From: Amycolatopsis thermophila
GTDB taxonomy: Bacteria; Actinomycetota; Actinomycetes; Mycobacteriales; Pseudonocardiaceae
Assembly: GCF_030814215.1 (NCBI RefSeq)
Contig: NZ_JAUSUT010000001.1
Span: forward strand, 4,340,001-4,404,000
DNA: 64,000 nucleotides
Direction: 5' to 3'
Shown piece by piece: positions 9,724-18,654 of the stretch. A program made the position numbers and the translations under genes. How positions within the stretch are numbered: the first letter of the stretch is position 1; the number at the start of each line of letters is the position of its first letter. The notes under the pieces are model-generated. The model ran no database searches. It saw only the letters and a program-made list of their open reading frames with translations, and had not been told where the DNA came from.

Positions 9724-10202
9724 GCCGCACGCTCCGCTTCCGCCACGAGCCGGGCGAGGATCCGGGACCAGCCCTCGGTGAACGCGCCCCCGGCGTAGCC
9801 GCCGTCCAGCGCGCACGCCGCCCGCACCTGCTCGTCGCTGAGGGCCTCCCAGCCGCGGTGCTCGACCGCGACGCGGGTCAGCGCGGGGCCCAGCGCGCGG
9901 AAGGTCAGCTCGACCTCCGTCGGCGCGGGGGTGACCAGCCAGCTCATCGTGAACCGCTCGGGTGGGTCCCACGCCAGCACCTCGCCCCAGTCGTGCTCGG
10001 TGCCGTCGTCCCACGTCTCGTAGACCCGGCCGCCTTCGCGGCGCTCGAACGTCACGTCACGGACGCGTTCGCGGCCGCGCGAGAACGGCTCGACCGGCCA
10101 CCACACGCCGATCGTGCGCACGAAAGTGTCGAAGGTGTGCGCGGCGTCGCTGCGCACCAGGGTCGCCTGCCGCACCGGCGGCCGGCTCAGGATTTCGGTC
10201 AT
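9720..10202 (-). CDS. SRPBCC / AHSA1-like domain protein
   Basis: 160 aa. The single START/AHSA1-like domain shows DAAHTFDTFVRTIGVWWPV, GGRVYETWDDGTEHDWGEVLAWDPPERFTMSW and GWSRILARLVAE at the end. This is the usual layout of small hydrophobic-ligand-binding SRPBCC proteins paired with ArsR regulators. It overlaps the ArsR gene by 4 bp upstream and the YCII gene by 4 bp downstream, which implies translational coupling. The ligand is unknown. Confidence 0.83.
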   Translation of the reverse strand: MTEILSRPPVRQATLVRSDAAHTFDTFVRTIGVWWPVEPFSRGRERVRDVTFERREGGRVYETWDDGTEHDWGEVLAWDPPERFTMSWLVTPAPTEVELTFRALGPALTRVAVEHRGWEALSDEQVRAACALDGGYAGGAFTEGWSRILARLVAEAERAA

Positions 10203-10549
10203 GCCGATCCTCTCGCCGTGTCGTCTTCGCCGATCCCCCGCTCAGCTTCGACCAGCCGTCGAGCCGTGTCGAGGGATGAGGCCCACATGTCGTCGAGGAA
10301 CTGCCGCAGTCCCGCGAGCCCGTCCGGGCGGGCCCGGTACAGCCGCCGGGTCCCGTCGCGCCGTTCGTCGAGCAGTCCCGCGTTCTTCAGCACGGTGAGG
10401 TGCTGGCTGACCGCCGTGCGGCTCACGTCGAACGACTCCGCGATCTCGCCGGCGGCCAGCTCGTCGTGGGCGACCAGCCGGAGGATCGCGCGCCGCCGGG
10501 GCTCCGCGAGCGCCCGCAGCGCCTCGTCCGTCCGCTCGTCGTCCGTCAT
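10199..10549 (-). CDS. ArsR-family winged-helix repressor
   Basis: 116 aa from an ATG at 10549, with AGGAG 6 nt upstream; an in-frame start two codons earlier lacks spacing. LRALAEPRRRAILRLVAHDELAAGEIAESFDVSRTAVSQHLTVLKNAGLLDERRDGTRRLYRA is a classic ArsR helix-turn-helix and wing. No CxC metal motif is present, so it belongs with the non-metal ArsR regulators that sit with SRPBCC genes. The palindrome at 10920-10951 before the operon is its likely operator, giving autoregulation. Confidence 0.88.
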   Translation of the reverse strand: MTDDERTDEALRALAEPRRRAILRLVAHDELAAGEIAESFDVSRTAVSQHLTVLKNAGLLDERRDGTRRLYRARPDGLAGLRQFLDDMWASSLDTARRLVEAERGIGEDDTARGSA

Positions 10550-10557
10550 CGCCACTC

Positions 10558-10905
10558 CTACGCCCAGAGTCCGACCTGGTTGCCGTCCGGGTCGGTGAAG
10601 ATCGCGAACCGGCCGAAGTCGCCGGGCAGATCGGTCGGTGGCACCAGCCGCTTCCCGCCCAGCCGCTCCGCCCGGTCCAGGTACGCGTCGAGGTCGTCGA
10701 CCCGCATGTAGATCTTGACGCCGGCGTCGCCGGGCGCGGTCGACGGCCCGATTCCGCCGCCGATGCCCCCGCCCGTGTCGACGAGCGCGTATCCGCCCAT
10801 CGCGGGGTCGGCGCCGATCTGCCAGCCGAACAGCTCGGCGTAGAACTTTCGCGCCCGTTCGGCGTCGGGGCTGATCACTTCGAAGAACGCGACCTGCTGT
10901 CCCAT
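10558..10905 (-). CDS. VOC (glyoxalase/bleomycin-resistance) family protein
   Basis: 115 aa, one VOC module. MGQQVAFFEVISPDAERARKFYAELFGW begins a beta-alpha-beta-beta-beta unit and IFTDPDGNQVGLWA ends the second. The glycine-rich loop GGGIGGGIGPS is typical of the antibiotic-resistance-like subgroup. Family members bind metals or drugs or catalyse isomerisation; nothing here fixes a substrate. It is the first gene of the ArsR operon and begins 14 bp from the large palindrome. Confidence 0.82.
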   Translation of the reverse strand: MGQQVAFFEVISPDAERARKFYAELFGWQIGADPAMGGYALVDTGGGIGGGIGPSTAPGDAGVKIYMRVDDLDAYLDRAERLGGKRLVPPTDLPGDFGRFAIFTDPDGNQVGLWA

Positions 10906-10919
10906 GACGGCTCCCTTCT

Positions 10920-10951
10920 GTCAGTAACGGCTAACGTTAGGCCTTACTGAC
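10920..10951. promoter_or_regulatory. Large palindromic operator, probable ArsR site
   Basis: Arms GTCAGTAA (10920-10927) and TTACTGAC (10944-10951) are perfect inverted repeats around a perfect inner palindrome CTAACGTTAG (10931-10940). Of 32 positions, 28 are symmetric. It lies between the divergent VOC operon and S9 peptidase gene and may control both. Confidence 0.65.
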
Positions 10952-11007
10952 GGAACGTGTCAACGGCCGCTCGCCAAGACCGGCTCTCGTTTGACAGAGT
11001 GCGAGGC

Positions 11008-13101
11008 GTGACCGATGAGCTCTCCTTCCTTCGCCAGCAGGCCCGCACCCAGCGCTTCACCCTCGGCACCCCGCGCGAGTTCCGGGTCGCGCCGGACGGG
11101 TCGCGGCTGCTGTTCCTGCGTTCGGAGTCCGGCACCGACCGGCGCAACAGCCTGTGGGAGCTGGACCTCACGCGGGGCACCGAAACGAAGATCGTGGACG
11201 CCGCGGAGCTGCTGCCCGGTGAGGAGGAGCTGCCGCCGGAGGAACGGGCCCGCCGCGAGCGCATGCGCGAGAGCGCGGGCGGCGTGGTCGGCTACGCGGT
11301 CGACGACGAGTTCCGGGTGGCCGCGTTCTCCCTGTCCGGCAAGCTCTACACCGTCGACCTCACCACGCGCGAAGTGCGCGAACGGGTCGACACCGCCGTC
11401 GTCGACCCGCGCCCCGATCCCACCGGCACGCACGTCGCCTACGTCCGCGACCGCAAGCTGCGTGTCCTCGACCTCGCCCACGGCGAGGACACCGTGATCG
11501 CCGGTGAGGACGGCGAGGACGGCGAGGACATAGCCTGGGGCCTGGCCGAGTTCATCGCCGCCGAGGAGCTCGGCCGCGCCCGCGGCTACTGGTGGTCGCC
11601 GGACGGGACGACCCTCCTCGTCGAGCGCACCGACCGCTCGGACGTGCCCCGCTGGACGATCTCCGACCCGGCCCACCCCGGGGCCGGGGCGAGCACGGTC
11701 GCCTACCCGGCGGCCGGCACCACCAACGTCGACGTCTCGCTGTCCTTCTTCCGGCTCGACGGCACCCGGGTGGACGTCGACCGCGGCGAGTGGGAGTACC
11801 TCGTCGCGGTGCACTGGTCGGCCGGCGGCCCGCCGCTGCTCGCCGTGCAGCCGCGTGACCAGCGGGAACTGGCGATCTACGCGGTCGATCCCACCGACGG
11901 CTCGACCAAGCTGCTGCACACCGAGACCGACCCGCACTGGGTCGAGATCGTCCCGGGCGTGCCGGCCTGGACGTCCGACGGGCGGCTCGTGCACGTCACC
12001 GCCGCCGACGGCAGCCACCGCCTCGTGATCGACGGCGACCCGGTCACCGAGCCCGGCCTGCAGGTCCGTTCGGTGCTGCACGTCGGCGCCGACGTGCTGT
12101 TCAGCGCCTCCGCCGACGACCCGACCCAGATCCACGTCTACCGCACCGGTCCGGACGGCGTGACCCGCCTGTCCAGCGCGGACGGTGTGCACGTCGGCGC
12201 GGGCACCGCGGAGATCACCGTCCTGTCGTCGTGGAGCCTGCGCCGCAGCGGGCCCGAGGTGAGCGTCCTGCGCGACGACCGGCCGCTCGCCGAGGTCCGC
12301 TCCTACCCGGTCGACCCGGGGCTGGAGCCCGACCCGGAATGGCTCACCGTCGGCGAACGCGGCCTGCGCGCCGCGCTGCTGCTGCCCACCGGCTACCGGC
12401 CGGAGGACGGCAAGCTGCCCGTCCTGCTCGACCCGTACGGCGGCCCGCACGCCCAGCGCGTGCTGCAGAGCCGCAACGCGTTCCTCACCTCGCAGTGGCT
12501 GGCCGACCAGGGATTCGCGGTCCTGGTCGCGGACGGCCGCGGCACCCCCGGCCGCGGGCCGGCGTGGGAGAAGGAGGTCGCCCGCGAGCTGGCCGAGGTG
12601 ACGCTGACCGACCAGGTGGACGCGCTGCACGCGGTCGCGGCCGACCATCCCGAGCTCGACCTGTCCCGGGTGGCGATCCGCGGCTGGTCCTACGGCGGGT
12701 ACCTGTCCGCGCTGGCCGTGCTGCGGCGCCCGGACGTCTTCCACGCCGCGGTGGCGGGCGCGCCGGTCACCGACTGGTCCCTCTACGACACCCACTACAC
12801 CGAGCGCTACCTGGGCCGGCCGGACGAGGAGCCGGACTCCTACGAGCGCAACTCGCTGATCGCGGACGCGCCGGGGTTGCGCCGGGCGCTGCTGATCGTG
12901 CACGGGCTGGCCGACGACAACGTGTTCGTCGCGCACGCGCTGCGGCTGTCCTCGGCTCTGCTGGCCGCCGGGCGCCCGCACGTGTTCCTGCCACTGGTCG
13001 GCGCGACCCACATGACCCCGCAGGCCGAAGAGGTCGCGGAGAACCTGATGAGGGTCCAGGTCGACTGGATCAAACGAGAGCTGGAGGCTGCTGCGCGATG
13101 A
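11008..13101 (+). CDS. S9-family prolyl oligopeptidase / dipeptidyl-peptidase IV-like
   Basis: 697 aa from a GTG at 11008; the frame extends to a GTG at 10957, but that reaches close to the operator. The first about 420 residues form a beta-propeller (DPPIV_N) with repeats such as DGSRLLFLRS and WSPDGTTLLVERTD. The C-terminal hydrolase domain has DPYGGPH, the nucleophile elbow GWSYGGYLS, the acid in HGLADDNV and the His in GATHMTP. It should cleave dipeptides or oligopeptides after Pro or Ala in the cytoplasm, since no signal peptide is seen. It overlaps the next gene by 4 bp. Confidence 0.9.
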   Translation: MTDELSFLRQQARTQRFTLGTPREFRVAPDGSRLLFLRSESGTDRRNSLWELDLTRGTETKIVDAAELLPGEEELPPEERARRERMRESAGGVVGYAVDDEFRVAAFSLSGKLYTVDLTTREVRERVDTAVVDPRPDPTGTHVAYVRDRKLRVLDLAHGEDTVIAGEDGEDGEDIAWGLAEFIAAEELGRARGYWWSPDGTTLLVERTDRSDVPRWTISDPAHPGAGASTVAYPAAGTTNVDVSLSFFRLDGTRVDVDRGEWEYLVAVHWSAGGPPLLAVQPRDQRELAIYAVDPTDGSTKLLHTETDPHWVEIVPGVPAWTSDGRLVHVTAADGSHRLVIDGDPVTEPGLQVRSVLHVGADVLFSASADDPTQIHVYRTGPDGVTRLSSADGVHVGAGTAEITVLSSWSLRRSGPEVSVLRDDRPLAEVRSYPVDPGLEPDPEWLTVGERGLRAALLLPTGYRPEDGKLPVLLDPYGGPHAQRVLQSRNAFLTSQWLADQGFAVLVADGRGTPGRGPAWEKEVARELAEVTLTDQVDALHAVAADHPELDLSRVAIRGWSYGGYLSALAVLRRPDVFHAAVAGAPVTDWSLYDTHYTERYLGRPDEEPDSYERNSLIADAPGLRRALLIVHGLADDNVFVAHALRLSSALLAAGRPHVFLPLVGATHMTPQAEEVAENLMRVQVDWIKRELEAAAR

Positions 13102-14048
13102 AGCGCTGGGGTATCACCATTCCGCTGACCGGGGTGCCGCTCACCGCGCACCGTGAGCTGATCGAGCGGCTGCCCGCCCTCGGCTACACCGACGCCTGGT
13201 CCGCCGAAACCGCCGGGACGGACGCGTTCTCGCCGCTGCTGCTGGCCTCGCAGTGGGCGCCGGAACTGCGGCTGGGCACCGCGATCGTCCCGGTCTACAC
13301 CCGCGGCCCCGGCCTGCTGGCGATGTCCGCGGCGACCCTCGCCGAGGCCGCCCCCGGCCGGTTCGTGCTCGGCATCGGCGCGTCCTCGCCGGTCATCGTG
13401 CAGAACTGGAACGCCGCGGAGTTCGACAAACCGTTCGCCCGGACCCGCGACACGCTGCGGTTCCTGCGCGCGGCCCTGGCCGGGGAGAAGGTGACCGAGA
13501 CCTACGAGACGTTCTCGGTGAGCAAGTTCCGGCTGGAGCGGGCCCCGGAACCGGCGCCGCCGATCATGCTCGCCGCCCTGCGCCCGGGCATGCTCAAGCT
13601 GGCCGCGAAGGAGGCCGACGGCGCCATCACCAACTGGCTCTCGCCTGCCGATGTGCGCCGGGTGCGCGCCGAGATCGGCCCGGACACCGAGCTGGCGGCC
13701 CGGATCTTCGTCTGCCCGACCCCCGACCGCGACGCCGCGCGCGGCCTGGGCCGGATGCTGATCAGCAGTTACCTGACGGTGCCGGTCTACGCGGCGTTCC
13801 ACGACTGGCTCGGTCGCGGCGACGCGCTCGCGCCGATGCACCAGGCGTGGGCGGCCGGCGACCGGAAACGGGCCAACGAGGTGATTCCGGACGAAGTGGT
13901 CGACGACCTGATCGTGCACGGCAGCCCGGAGGAGTGCCGCGCGAAAATCGAGTCCTATGTGGACAACGGGCTGACCACGCCGGTGATCGCGCTGCTGCCC
14001 ACCGGCGAGGACCCGGTCCGCCAGGTCGAGGCGCTGGCCCCGCGGTGA
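13098..14048 (+). CDS. LLM-class F420-dependent oxidoreductase
   Basis: 316 aa, ATG at 13098 overlapping the peptidase stop (ATGA). Luciferase-like TIM barrel: WGITIPLTGVPL, LGTAIVPVYTRGPGLLAMSAATLAEAAPGRFVLGIGASSP and HGSPEECRAKIESYVDNG are standard for the actinobacterial F420 subgroup. These enzymes pass hydride to or from coenzyme F420; the substrate is unknown. Coupling to the S9 peptidase suggests shared transcription but not necessarily shared function. Confidence 0.87.
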   Translation: MKRWGITIPLTGVPLTAHRELIERLPALGYTDAWSAETAGTDAFSPLLLASQWAPELRLGTAIVPVYTRGPGLLAMSAATLAEAAPGRFVLGIGASSPVIVQNWNAAEFDKPFARTRDTLRFLRAALAGEKVTETYETFSVSKFRLERAPEPAPPIMLAALRPGMLKLAAKEADGAITNWLSPADVRRVRAEIGPDTELAARIFVCPTPDRDAARGLGRMLISSYLTVPVYAAFHDWLGRGDALAPMHQAWAAGDRKRANEVIPDEVVDDLIVHGSPEECRAKIESYVDNGLTTPVIALLPTGEDPVRQVEALAPR

Positions 14049-14157
14049 ACCGCGGATGACCCCAATGGCGGCATGACGTGAGCTCCCCGGGCAGGCACTT
14101 TGGGAGGAACGTGCCCGCCGGGGGTGTGCCTGCGGCGCACGGTATCCGTATCGTGGC

Positions 14158-14176
14158 TTAGTGTAGGCATACCTAA
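14158..14176 (+). promoter_or_regulatory. IdeR/DmdR (DtxR-family) iron box
   Basis: The 19-bp site TTAGTGTAGGCATACCTAA matches the DtxR/IdeR consensus TTAGGTTAGGCTAACCTAA at 15 of 19 positions with dyad symmetry. It ends within the ribosome-binding region AAGGAG (14175-14180) of the siderophore operon. Repression by Fe-loaded IdeR is expected. Confidence 0.85.
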
Positions 14177-14186
14177 GGAGTGGTGA

Positions 14187-15611
14187 GTGGGCGAATCGAT
14201 GCCGGGGAGCGCCGCGCTGGCCGGCGGCCGGGACGGTCACCGGCGGCTGGCCGAGCTGATCCCGTTGGTCCTGAACGGGTTGGCGGACGGGACCGCGGAG
14301 CGCGGCGGCGCCGGGCCCGCGGGCGGTCCGGCCGCCGTCGCGGCCGGGGTGGCGGCCCTGACCGGGGCGGCCCCGCTGGCCGCTGCCACCGGGGTCGGAG
14401 CCGAGCAAGCGCTTACGGAGCTGTCCCGGCTGCTGGCCGCCGGCTCGGTCGACCCGGCCGATCCGGCGTGCGCGGCGCACCTGCACTGCCCGCCGCTGGC
14501 GGTCGCGGTCGCCGCGGACGTGGTGGCGAGCGCGCTCAACCCCTCGATGGACTCGTGGGACCAGGCACCGGTGGCCAGCGAGCTGGAACGCGAACTGGTC
14601 ACCCTCGTCGCGCGGCTGTGCTACCCCGGCGCCACCGCGCCGGACGCCGTCGTCACCACCGGCGGCACCGAATCGAACCTGCTCGGGCTGCTGCTCGCGC
14701 GCGAGCCGAACCCGGCGGTCCGCCCGGTGTGCGGGCGCAACGCCCACCACAGCGTGGCCCGCGCTGCCTGGCTGCTCGGCCTGCCCGCGCCGGTCCTCGT
14801 GGACTGCGACGGCGAGCGCATGCGGCCCAGCGCGCTCGACGAGACGGTGCGCGGCCTCGGCTCGCCCGCCGTCGTGGTCGCCACGGCGGGCACCACCGAC
14901 ACCGGCGAGATCGACCCGTTGCGCGACCTCGCGCAGGTGTGCCGCCGCCACGGCGCCCGCCTGCACGTCGACGCCTCCTACGGCGGTCTCGCGCTGTGCA
15001 GCGCGAAACTCAAGCCCCTGCTGGACGGGATCGCCGACGCCGACTCGGTCGCGCTCGACGCGCACAAGTTCGGCTGGCAGCCGATCTCCGCGGGCCTGCT
15101 CGCGGTCCGGGAGGCCGCCGACCTGGCCGCGCTGTCCGTGCGCGCCGAGTACCTCAACGCCGGTGACGACACCGAGGCCGGCCTGCCCGACCTGCTCGGC
15201 CGGTCGATCCGCACCTCCCGCCGTCCGGACGCGTTCCGCATGGCCGTGACCCTGCGGGCGCTGGGCCTGGACGGCATGGGTGCGCTGGTCGAGCACTGCT
15301 GCGACACCGCCGCGGAAGTCGCCGGGATGATCGATCGGCACCCGGGGTTGCGGTTGTGGGGGGCGCCGACGCTGTCCACCGTGTTGTTCAAGCCGGTGGA
15401 CGCCGACGACGAGCTGGTCGCCCGCGTGCGCCGGACGCTGCTGGAGGCCGGCACCGCGATCGTCGGGCGGGCCACCATGTCCGACGGCGTGTGGCTCAAG
15501 CTGACGCTGCTGCACCCGCACGCGAAGGCCGAGGACTACCGCCCGCTGCTGGAGTCGGTGGTCGCGACCGCGGACGCCGTGCGGCTGCCGGAAAGCGCGG
15601 CCGTCCGGTGA
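14187..15611 (+). CDS. PLP-dependent diamine-forming decarboxylase (DesA/lysine-decarboxylase-like) of siderophore operon
   Basis: 474 aa. The GTG at 14187 is set by AAGGAG six bases upstream. Group II decarboxylase fold: TTGGTESNLLGLL, NAHHSVARAAWLLG (stacking His near 187-188), GTTDTGEIDPL, HVDASYGG and LDAHKFGWQP with Schiff-base Lys294. In desferrioxamine-type pathways DesA makes cadaverine from lysine; homologues use ornithine or diaminobutyrate, so the substrate is not certain. It is the first gene after the iron box, and its stop overlaps the monooxygenase start. It should supply the diamine that is N-hydroxylated and then condensed. Confidence 0.85.
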   Translation: MGESMPGSAALAGGRDGHRRLAELIPLVLNGLADGTAERGGAGPAGGPAAVAAGVAALTGAAPLAAATGVGAEQALTELSRLLAAGSVDPADPACAAHLHCPPLAVAVAADVVASALNPSMDSWDQAPVASELERELVTLVARLCYPGATAPDAVVTTGGTESNLLGLLLAREPNPAVRPVCGRNAHHSVARAAWLLGLPAPVLVDCDGERMRPSALDETVRGLGSPAVVVATAGTTDTGEIDPLRDLAQVCRRHGARLHVDASYGGLALCSAKLKPLLDGIADADSVALDAHKFGWQPISAGLLAVREAADLAALSVRAEYLNAGDDTEAGLPDLLGRSIRTSRRPDAFRMAVTLRALGLDGMGALVEHCCDTAAEVAGMIDRHPGLRLWGAPTLSTVLFKPVDADDELVARVRRTLLEAGTAIVGRATMSDGVWLKLTLLHPHAKAEDYRPLLESVVATADAVRLPESAAVR

Positions 15612-16888
15612 CTCCGCTCGACCTGGCCGGGGTCGGCATCGGCCCGTTCAACCTGTCCCTGGCCGCGCTCGCCGAGCCGGTCGAGGACCTGACCGTGTCC
15701 ATGTACGAGCGCAGCCCCGAGTTCCGCTGGCACCCGGGTCTGCTGCTCGACGGCGTGTCCCTGCAGGTGCCCTTCCTCGCCGACCTGGTGTCGCTGGCCG
15801 ACCCGACCAGCCGGCTGTCCTTTGTGAACTACCTGCGGGAGCACGACCGGCTGTTCCCGTTCTACTTCGCCGAACGCTTCCACATCCCGCGCGCCGAGTA
15901 CGACGAGTACTGCCGCTGGGCGAGCGGGCGGCTGTCGTCCTGCCGGTTCGGCACCGAGATCACCGCGATCTCGTTCCGCGACGGGCTGTTCCGGCTGGAC
16001 TCGGCCGACGGTGAGATCAGCGCGCGCAACGTGGTGCTGGGCATCGGCACCGCGCCGCGGGTACCGGAACCGCTGCGCGAGCTGGCCGGCGACCCGGCGG
16101 CACCGGTGATCCACTCCGCCGAGTACCTGTCGCAGCGGGAACGGCTGCTCACGCTGCCCGCGGTCACGGTCGTCGGCTCGGGCCAGTCCGGTGCCGAGGT
16201 GTTCCTGGACCTGCTGCGCCACCGCAAGCAGCCGGACGGTCTGCGGTGGGTGACGCGCACGGTGGCGTTCGCGCCGATGGAGTACTCCAAGCTGGGGCTG
16301 GAGCAGTTCACGCCGGACTACACGCGCTTCTTCCACGCGCTGCCCGAACCCGAGCGCGACCGGCTGCTGCCCGCGCAGTGGCAGCTGTACAAGGGAATCG
16401 ACGCCGGGACCATCGCCGAGATCCACGACGAGCTGTACCGCCGCTCGGTCGGCGGCGGCTGGCCCGGCGTCACGCTCACCCCCGGCGTGGAGGTGGTGTC
16501 CGCCGCCCGCGACGGCGACCGCATCGCGCTCGGCCTGCGCCACCGGCACCAGGGCAGCACCGCGACCTGGGTGACCGACGCGGTCGTCGCGGCCACCGGC
16601 TACACCGAACGCCCCCTCGACGGGATCCTCGGCCCGCTGGCGGACCGGATCGAGCGGGACGGCAGCGGGCGTCCGGTCGTCGAGCACGACTACCGGCTGC
16701 GGCTCGCCCGGGAGATCGGCGGCGCGATCTTCGTGCAGAACGCCGAACGGCACACCCACGGCGTGGGAGCCCCCGACCTCGGGCTCGCCGCGTGGCGCTC
16801 GGCGTCGATCATCAACGCGGTCTGCGGCCGCACCGTCTACCGGCTGCCGTCGCGCACGGCGTTCACGCGGTTCGGGTTGGAGGAGTGA
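15608..16888 (+). CDS. Lysine/diamine N-hydroxylase-like siderophore monooxygenase (DesB/IucD family)
   Basis: 426 aa, GTG at 15608 overlapping the previous stop (GTGA). FAD-binding GVGIGPFNLSLAAL at the N-terminus, the NADPH Rossmann motif VVGSGQSGAEVF near residue 180, and ATGYTERPLDGIL near the C-terminus are all characteristic of microbial N-hydroxylating monooxygenases (IucD, SidA, DesB). It should add oxygen to the terminal amine of the diamine or amino acid. The motifs look complete and functional. Confidence 0.9.
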   Translation: MTPLDLAGVGIGPFNLSLAALAEPVEDLTVSMYERSPEFRWHPGLLLDGVSLQVPFLADLVSLADPTSRLSFVNYLREHDRLFPFYFAERFHIPRAEYDEYCRWASGRLSSCRFGTEITAISFRDGLFRLDSADGEISARNVVLGIGTAPRVPEPLRELAGDPAAPVIHSAEYLSQRERLLTLPAVTVVGSGQSGAEVFLDLLRHRKQPDGLRWVTRTVAFAPMEYSKLGLEQFTPDYTRFFHALPEPERDRLLPAQWQLYKGIDAGTIAEIHDELYRRSVGGGWPGVTLTPGVEVVSAARDGDRIALGLRHRHQGSTATWVTDAVVAATGYTERPLDGILGPLADRIERDGSGRPVVEHDYRLRLAREIGGAIFVQNAERHTHGVGAPDLGLAAWRSASIINAVCGRTVYRLPSRTAFTRFGLEE

Positions 16889-16890
16889 AG

Positions 16891-18654
16891 GTGGAATCTG
16901 CGCAGGCCTGGCGCGCGGCGGGCACGCTGGTCGTGCACAAGATGCTCGGCGAACTGTCCTACGAGGGGCTGTTCCGCCCCGAGCCGGCCGAGGACGAACG
17001 GCCCGGTGCGCACCGGCTGTGGTCGCTGAAACTCCCGGAGGCGACCTACCAGTTCCGGGCCCGGCGCGGCGCCTTCGAATCCTGGACCGTGCAGCCGGGC
17101 TCGGCGACGCGCGACGGCGAACCGGCCACCGACCCGCGGACCCTGGTCGTGGACGCGCGCCGGGAACTGGGCCTGTCCGGACTGCGGCTGGCCGACGTGC
17201 TGGCCGAGCTGACCGCGACGGTGACCAACGAGGCCGCGCGGCTGCGCCGGGCGCCGAGCGCGGCGGAACTGTCCAGGATGGACTACAACCTGGCCGACGG
17301 GCACCTGACCGGGCACCCGCGCCTGGTGCTGAACAAGGGCCGCGTCGGGTTCTCGGCCGGCGACCGCGCCCGGTACGCGCCGGAGGCCGGGGTGGACGTG
17401 CGGCTGCGGTGGTTCGCCGTGCACCGCGACCACGCGCGGTTCCGGTGCGTGGACGATCTGTCGGCCTCGCGATTGCTGGCGGAGGAGCTGGACGACGACC
17501 AGCGCGCCGAGTTCGCCCGGCTCGCCGATCCCGGCGAGTACGTCTGGTTGCCGGTGCACCCGTGGCAGGCCGACGAAATCCTCGGCACCCTCTACGCCGG
17601 TGAGCTCGCGACCGGTGCCGTCGTCGACCTCGGCGAGTCCCGGGACGCCTACCGTCCACACCAGACGGTCCGGACCCTGGCGAACGTGTCCCGGCCGGAC
17701 CGGCGGGACGTCAAGACCGCGGTGTCGGTGCGCAACACGCTCGTCTACCGCGGTCTCGCGGCGGGGGCGACGCTGGCCGGGCCCGCGGTGACCAGCTGGC
17801 TCAAGCAGGTCGGGGCGGACGATCCGCTGCTCACCGAGAAGTACCGGTTCGAGCTGCTGGGCGAGGTCGCGAGCGTGTCGGTCGAGCACCCGGTCTTCGG
17901 CACGATCGAAGAGCTGCCCTACCGGTTCCACGAAACGCTCGGCGCACTGTGGCGCGAACCGCTGCTGTCGCGGCTGGACGAGGGTGAGCAGGCGATCTCC
18001 TTCGCCGCCCTGCCCTACCGCGATCTCTCCGGCGCCGCGGTCATCACGAGCCTGATCGAGAAGTCCGGCTGGGACACCGAACGTTGGTGCGGCACGGTGT
18101 TCGACCTGCTGCTCACACCGCTGCTGCAATGGCTGCTGCGCTACGGCGTCGGGTTCTGCCCGCACGGCCAGAACCTGATCCTGATCATCGACGAAGGCGG
18201 GCGGCCGCTGCGGGTCGCGATCAAGGACTTCGCGCAGGGTGTCGACCTGCTCGACGAGGACCTGGACTGCTACCGGCTGCTCGCGCCCGAGGCCGCCGAG
18301 GAGATGCTGCGGTGGCCCGCGCACCTGCTCGCGCAGTCGCTGTTCAGCTCGGTGTTCTCCGGGCAGCTGCGGTTCTGGGCGGAGATCCTGCTCGATGACC
18401 TCGCCGTCCCGCGCGCCCGGTTCTGGGGGCTGGTGCGCGAGGTCGTCGGCCGCTACCGCGCGGAGAACCCGGACGTGGCGGAGCGGTTCGACGCCTGCCT
18501 GCTGTTCGCGCCCGACGTCGAGCGCGTCACGCTGAACCGGGAACACCTGGCCGGGCAGGGGTTCGACAAGGTCGACCGGGACGACGAGTTCGACGTGCGG
18601 TGGGGTCGCGTGCCGAACCCCCTGCACGCGCCGGACCCGGCGGGGGCGTGGTGA
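16891..18654 (+). CDS. NRPS-independent siderophore synthetase (IucA/IucC family)
   Basis: 587 aa. GTG at 16891 preferred because GGAGGA lies 6 nt upstream; an in-frame GTG at 16885 abuts it. N-terminal GHPRLVLNKGRVGFS (ATP site), HPWQADEIL, VKTAVSVRNTLVYRGL, then a FhuF-like C-terminal part with HGQNLILIIDEGGRPLRVAIKDFAQG. It adenylates a carboxylate and joins it to an amine or hydroxylamine. It resembles DesD-type enzymes in context but its subclass (A, B or C) cannot be set by eye. Only one synthetase is present, so it may act iteratively. Confidence 0.9.
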   Translation: MESAQAWRAAGTLVVHKMLGELSYEGLFRPEPAEDERPGAHRLWSLKLPEATYQFRARRGAFESWTVQPGSATRDGEPATDPRTLVVDARRELGLSGLRLADVLAELTATVTNEAARLRRAPSAAELSRMDYNLADGHLTGHPRLVLNKGRVGFSAGDRARYAPEAGVDVRLRWFAVHRDHARFRCVDDLSASRLLAEELDDDQRAEFARLADPGEYVWLPVHPWQADEILGTLYAGELATGAVVDLGESRDAYRPHQTVRTLANVSRPDRRDVKTAVSVRNTLVYRGLAAGATLAGPAVTSWLKQVGADDPLLTEKYRFELLGEVASVSVEHPVFGTIEELPYRFHETLGALWREPLLSRLDEGEQAISFAALPYRDLSGAAVITSLIEKSGWDTERWCGTVFDLLLTPLLQWLLRYGVGFCPHGQNLILIIDEGGRPLRVAIKDFAQGVDLLDEDLDCYRLLAPEAAEEMLRWPAHLLAQSLFSSVFSGQLRFWAEILLDDLAVPRARFWGLVREVVGRYRAENPDVAERFDACLLFAPDVERVTLNREHLAGQGFDKVDRDDEFDVRWGRVPNPLHAPDPAGAW

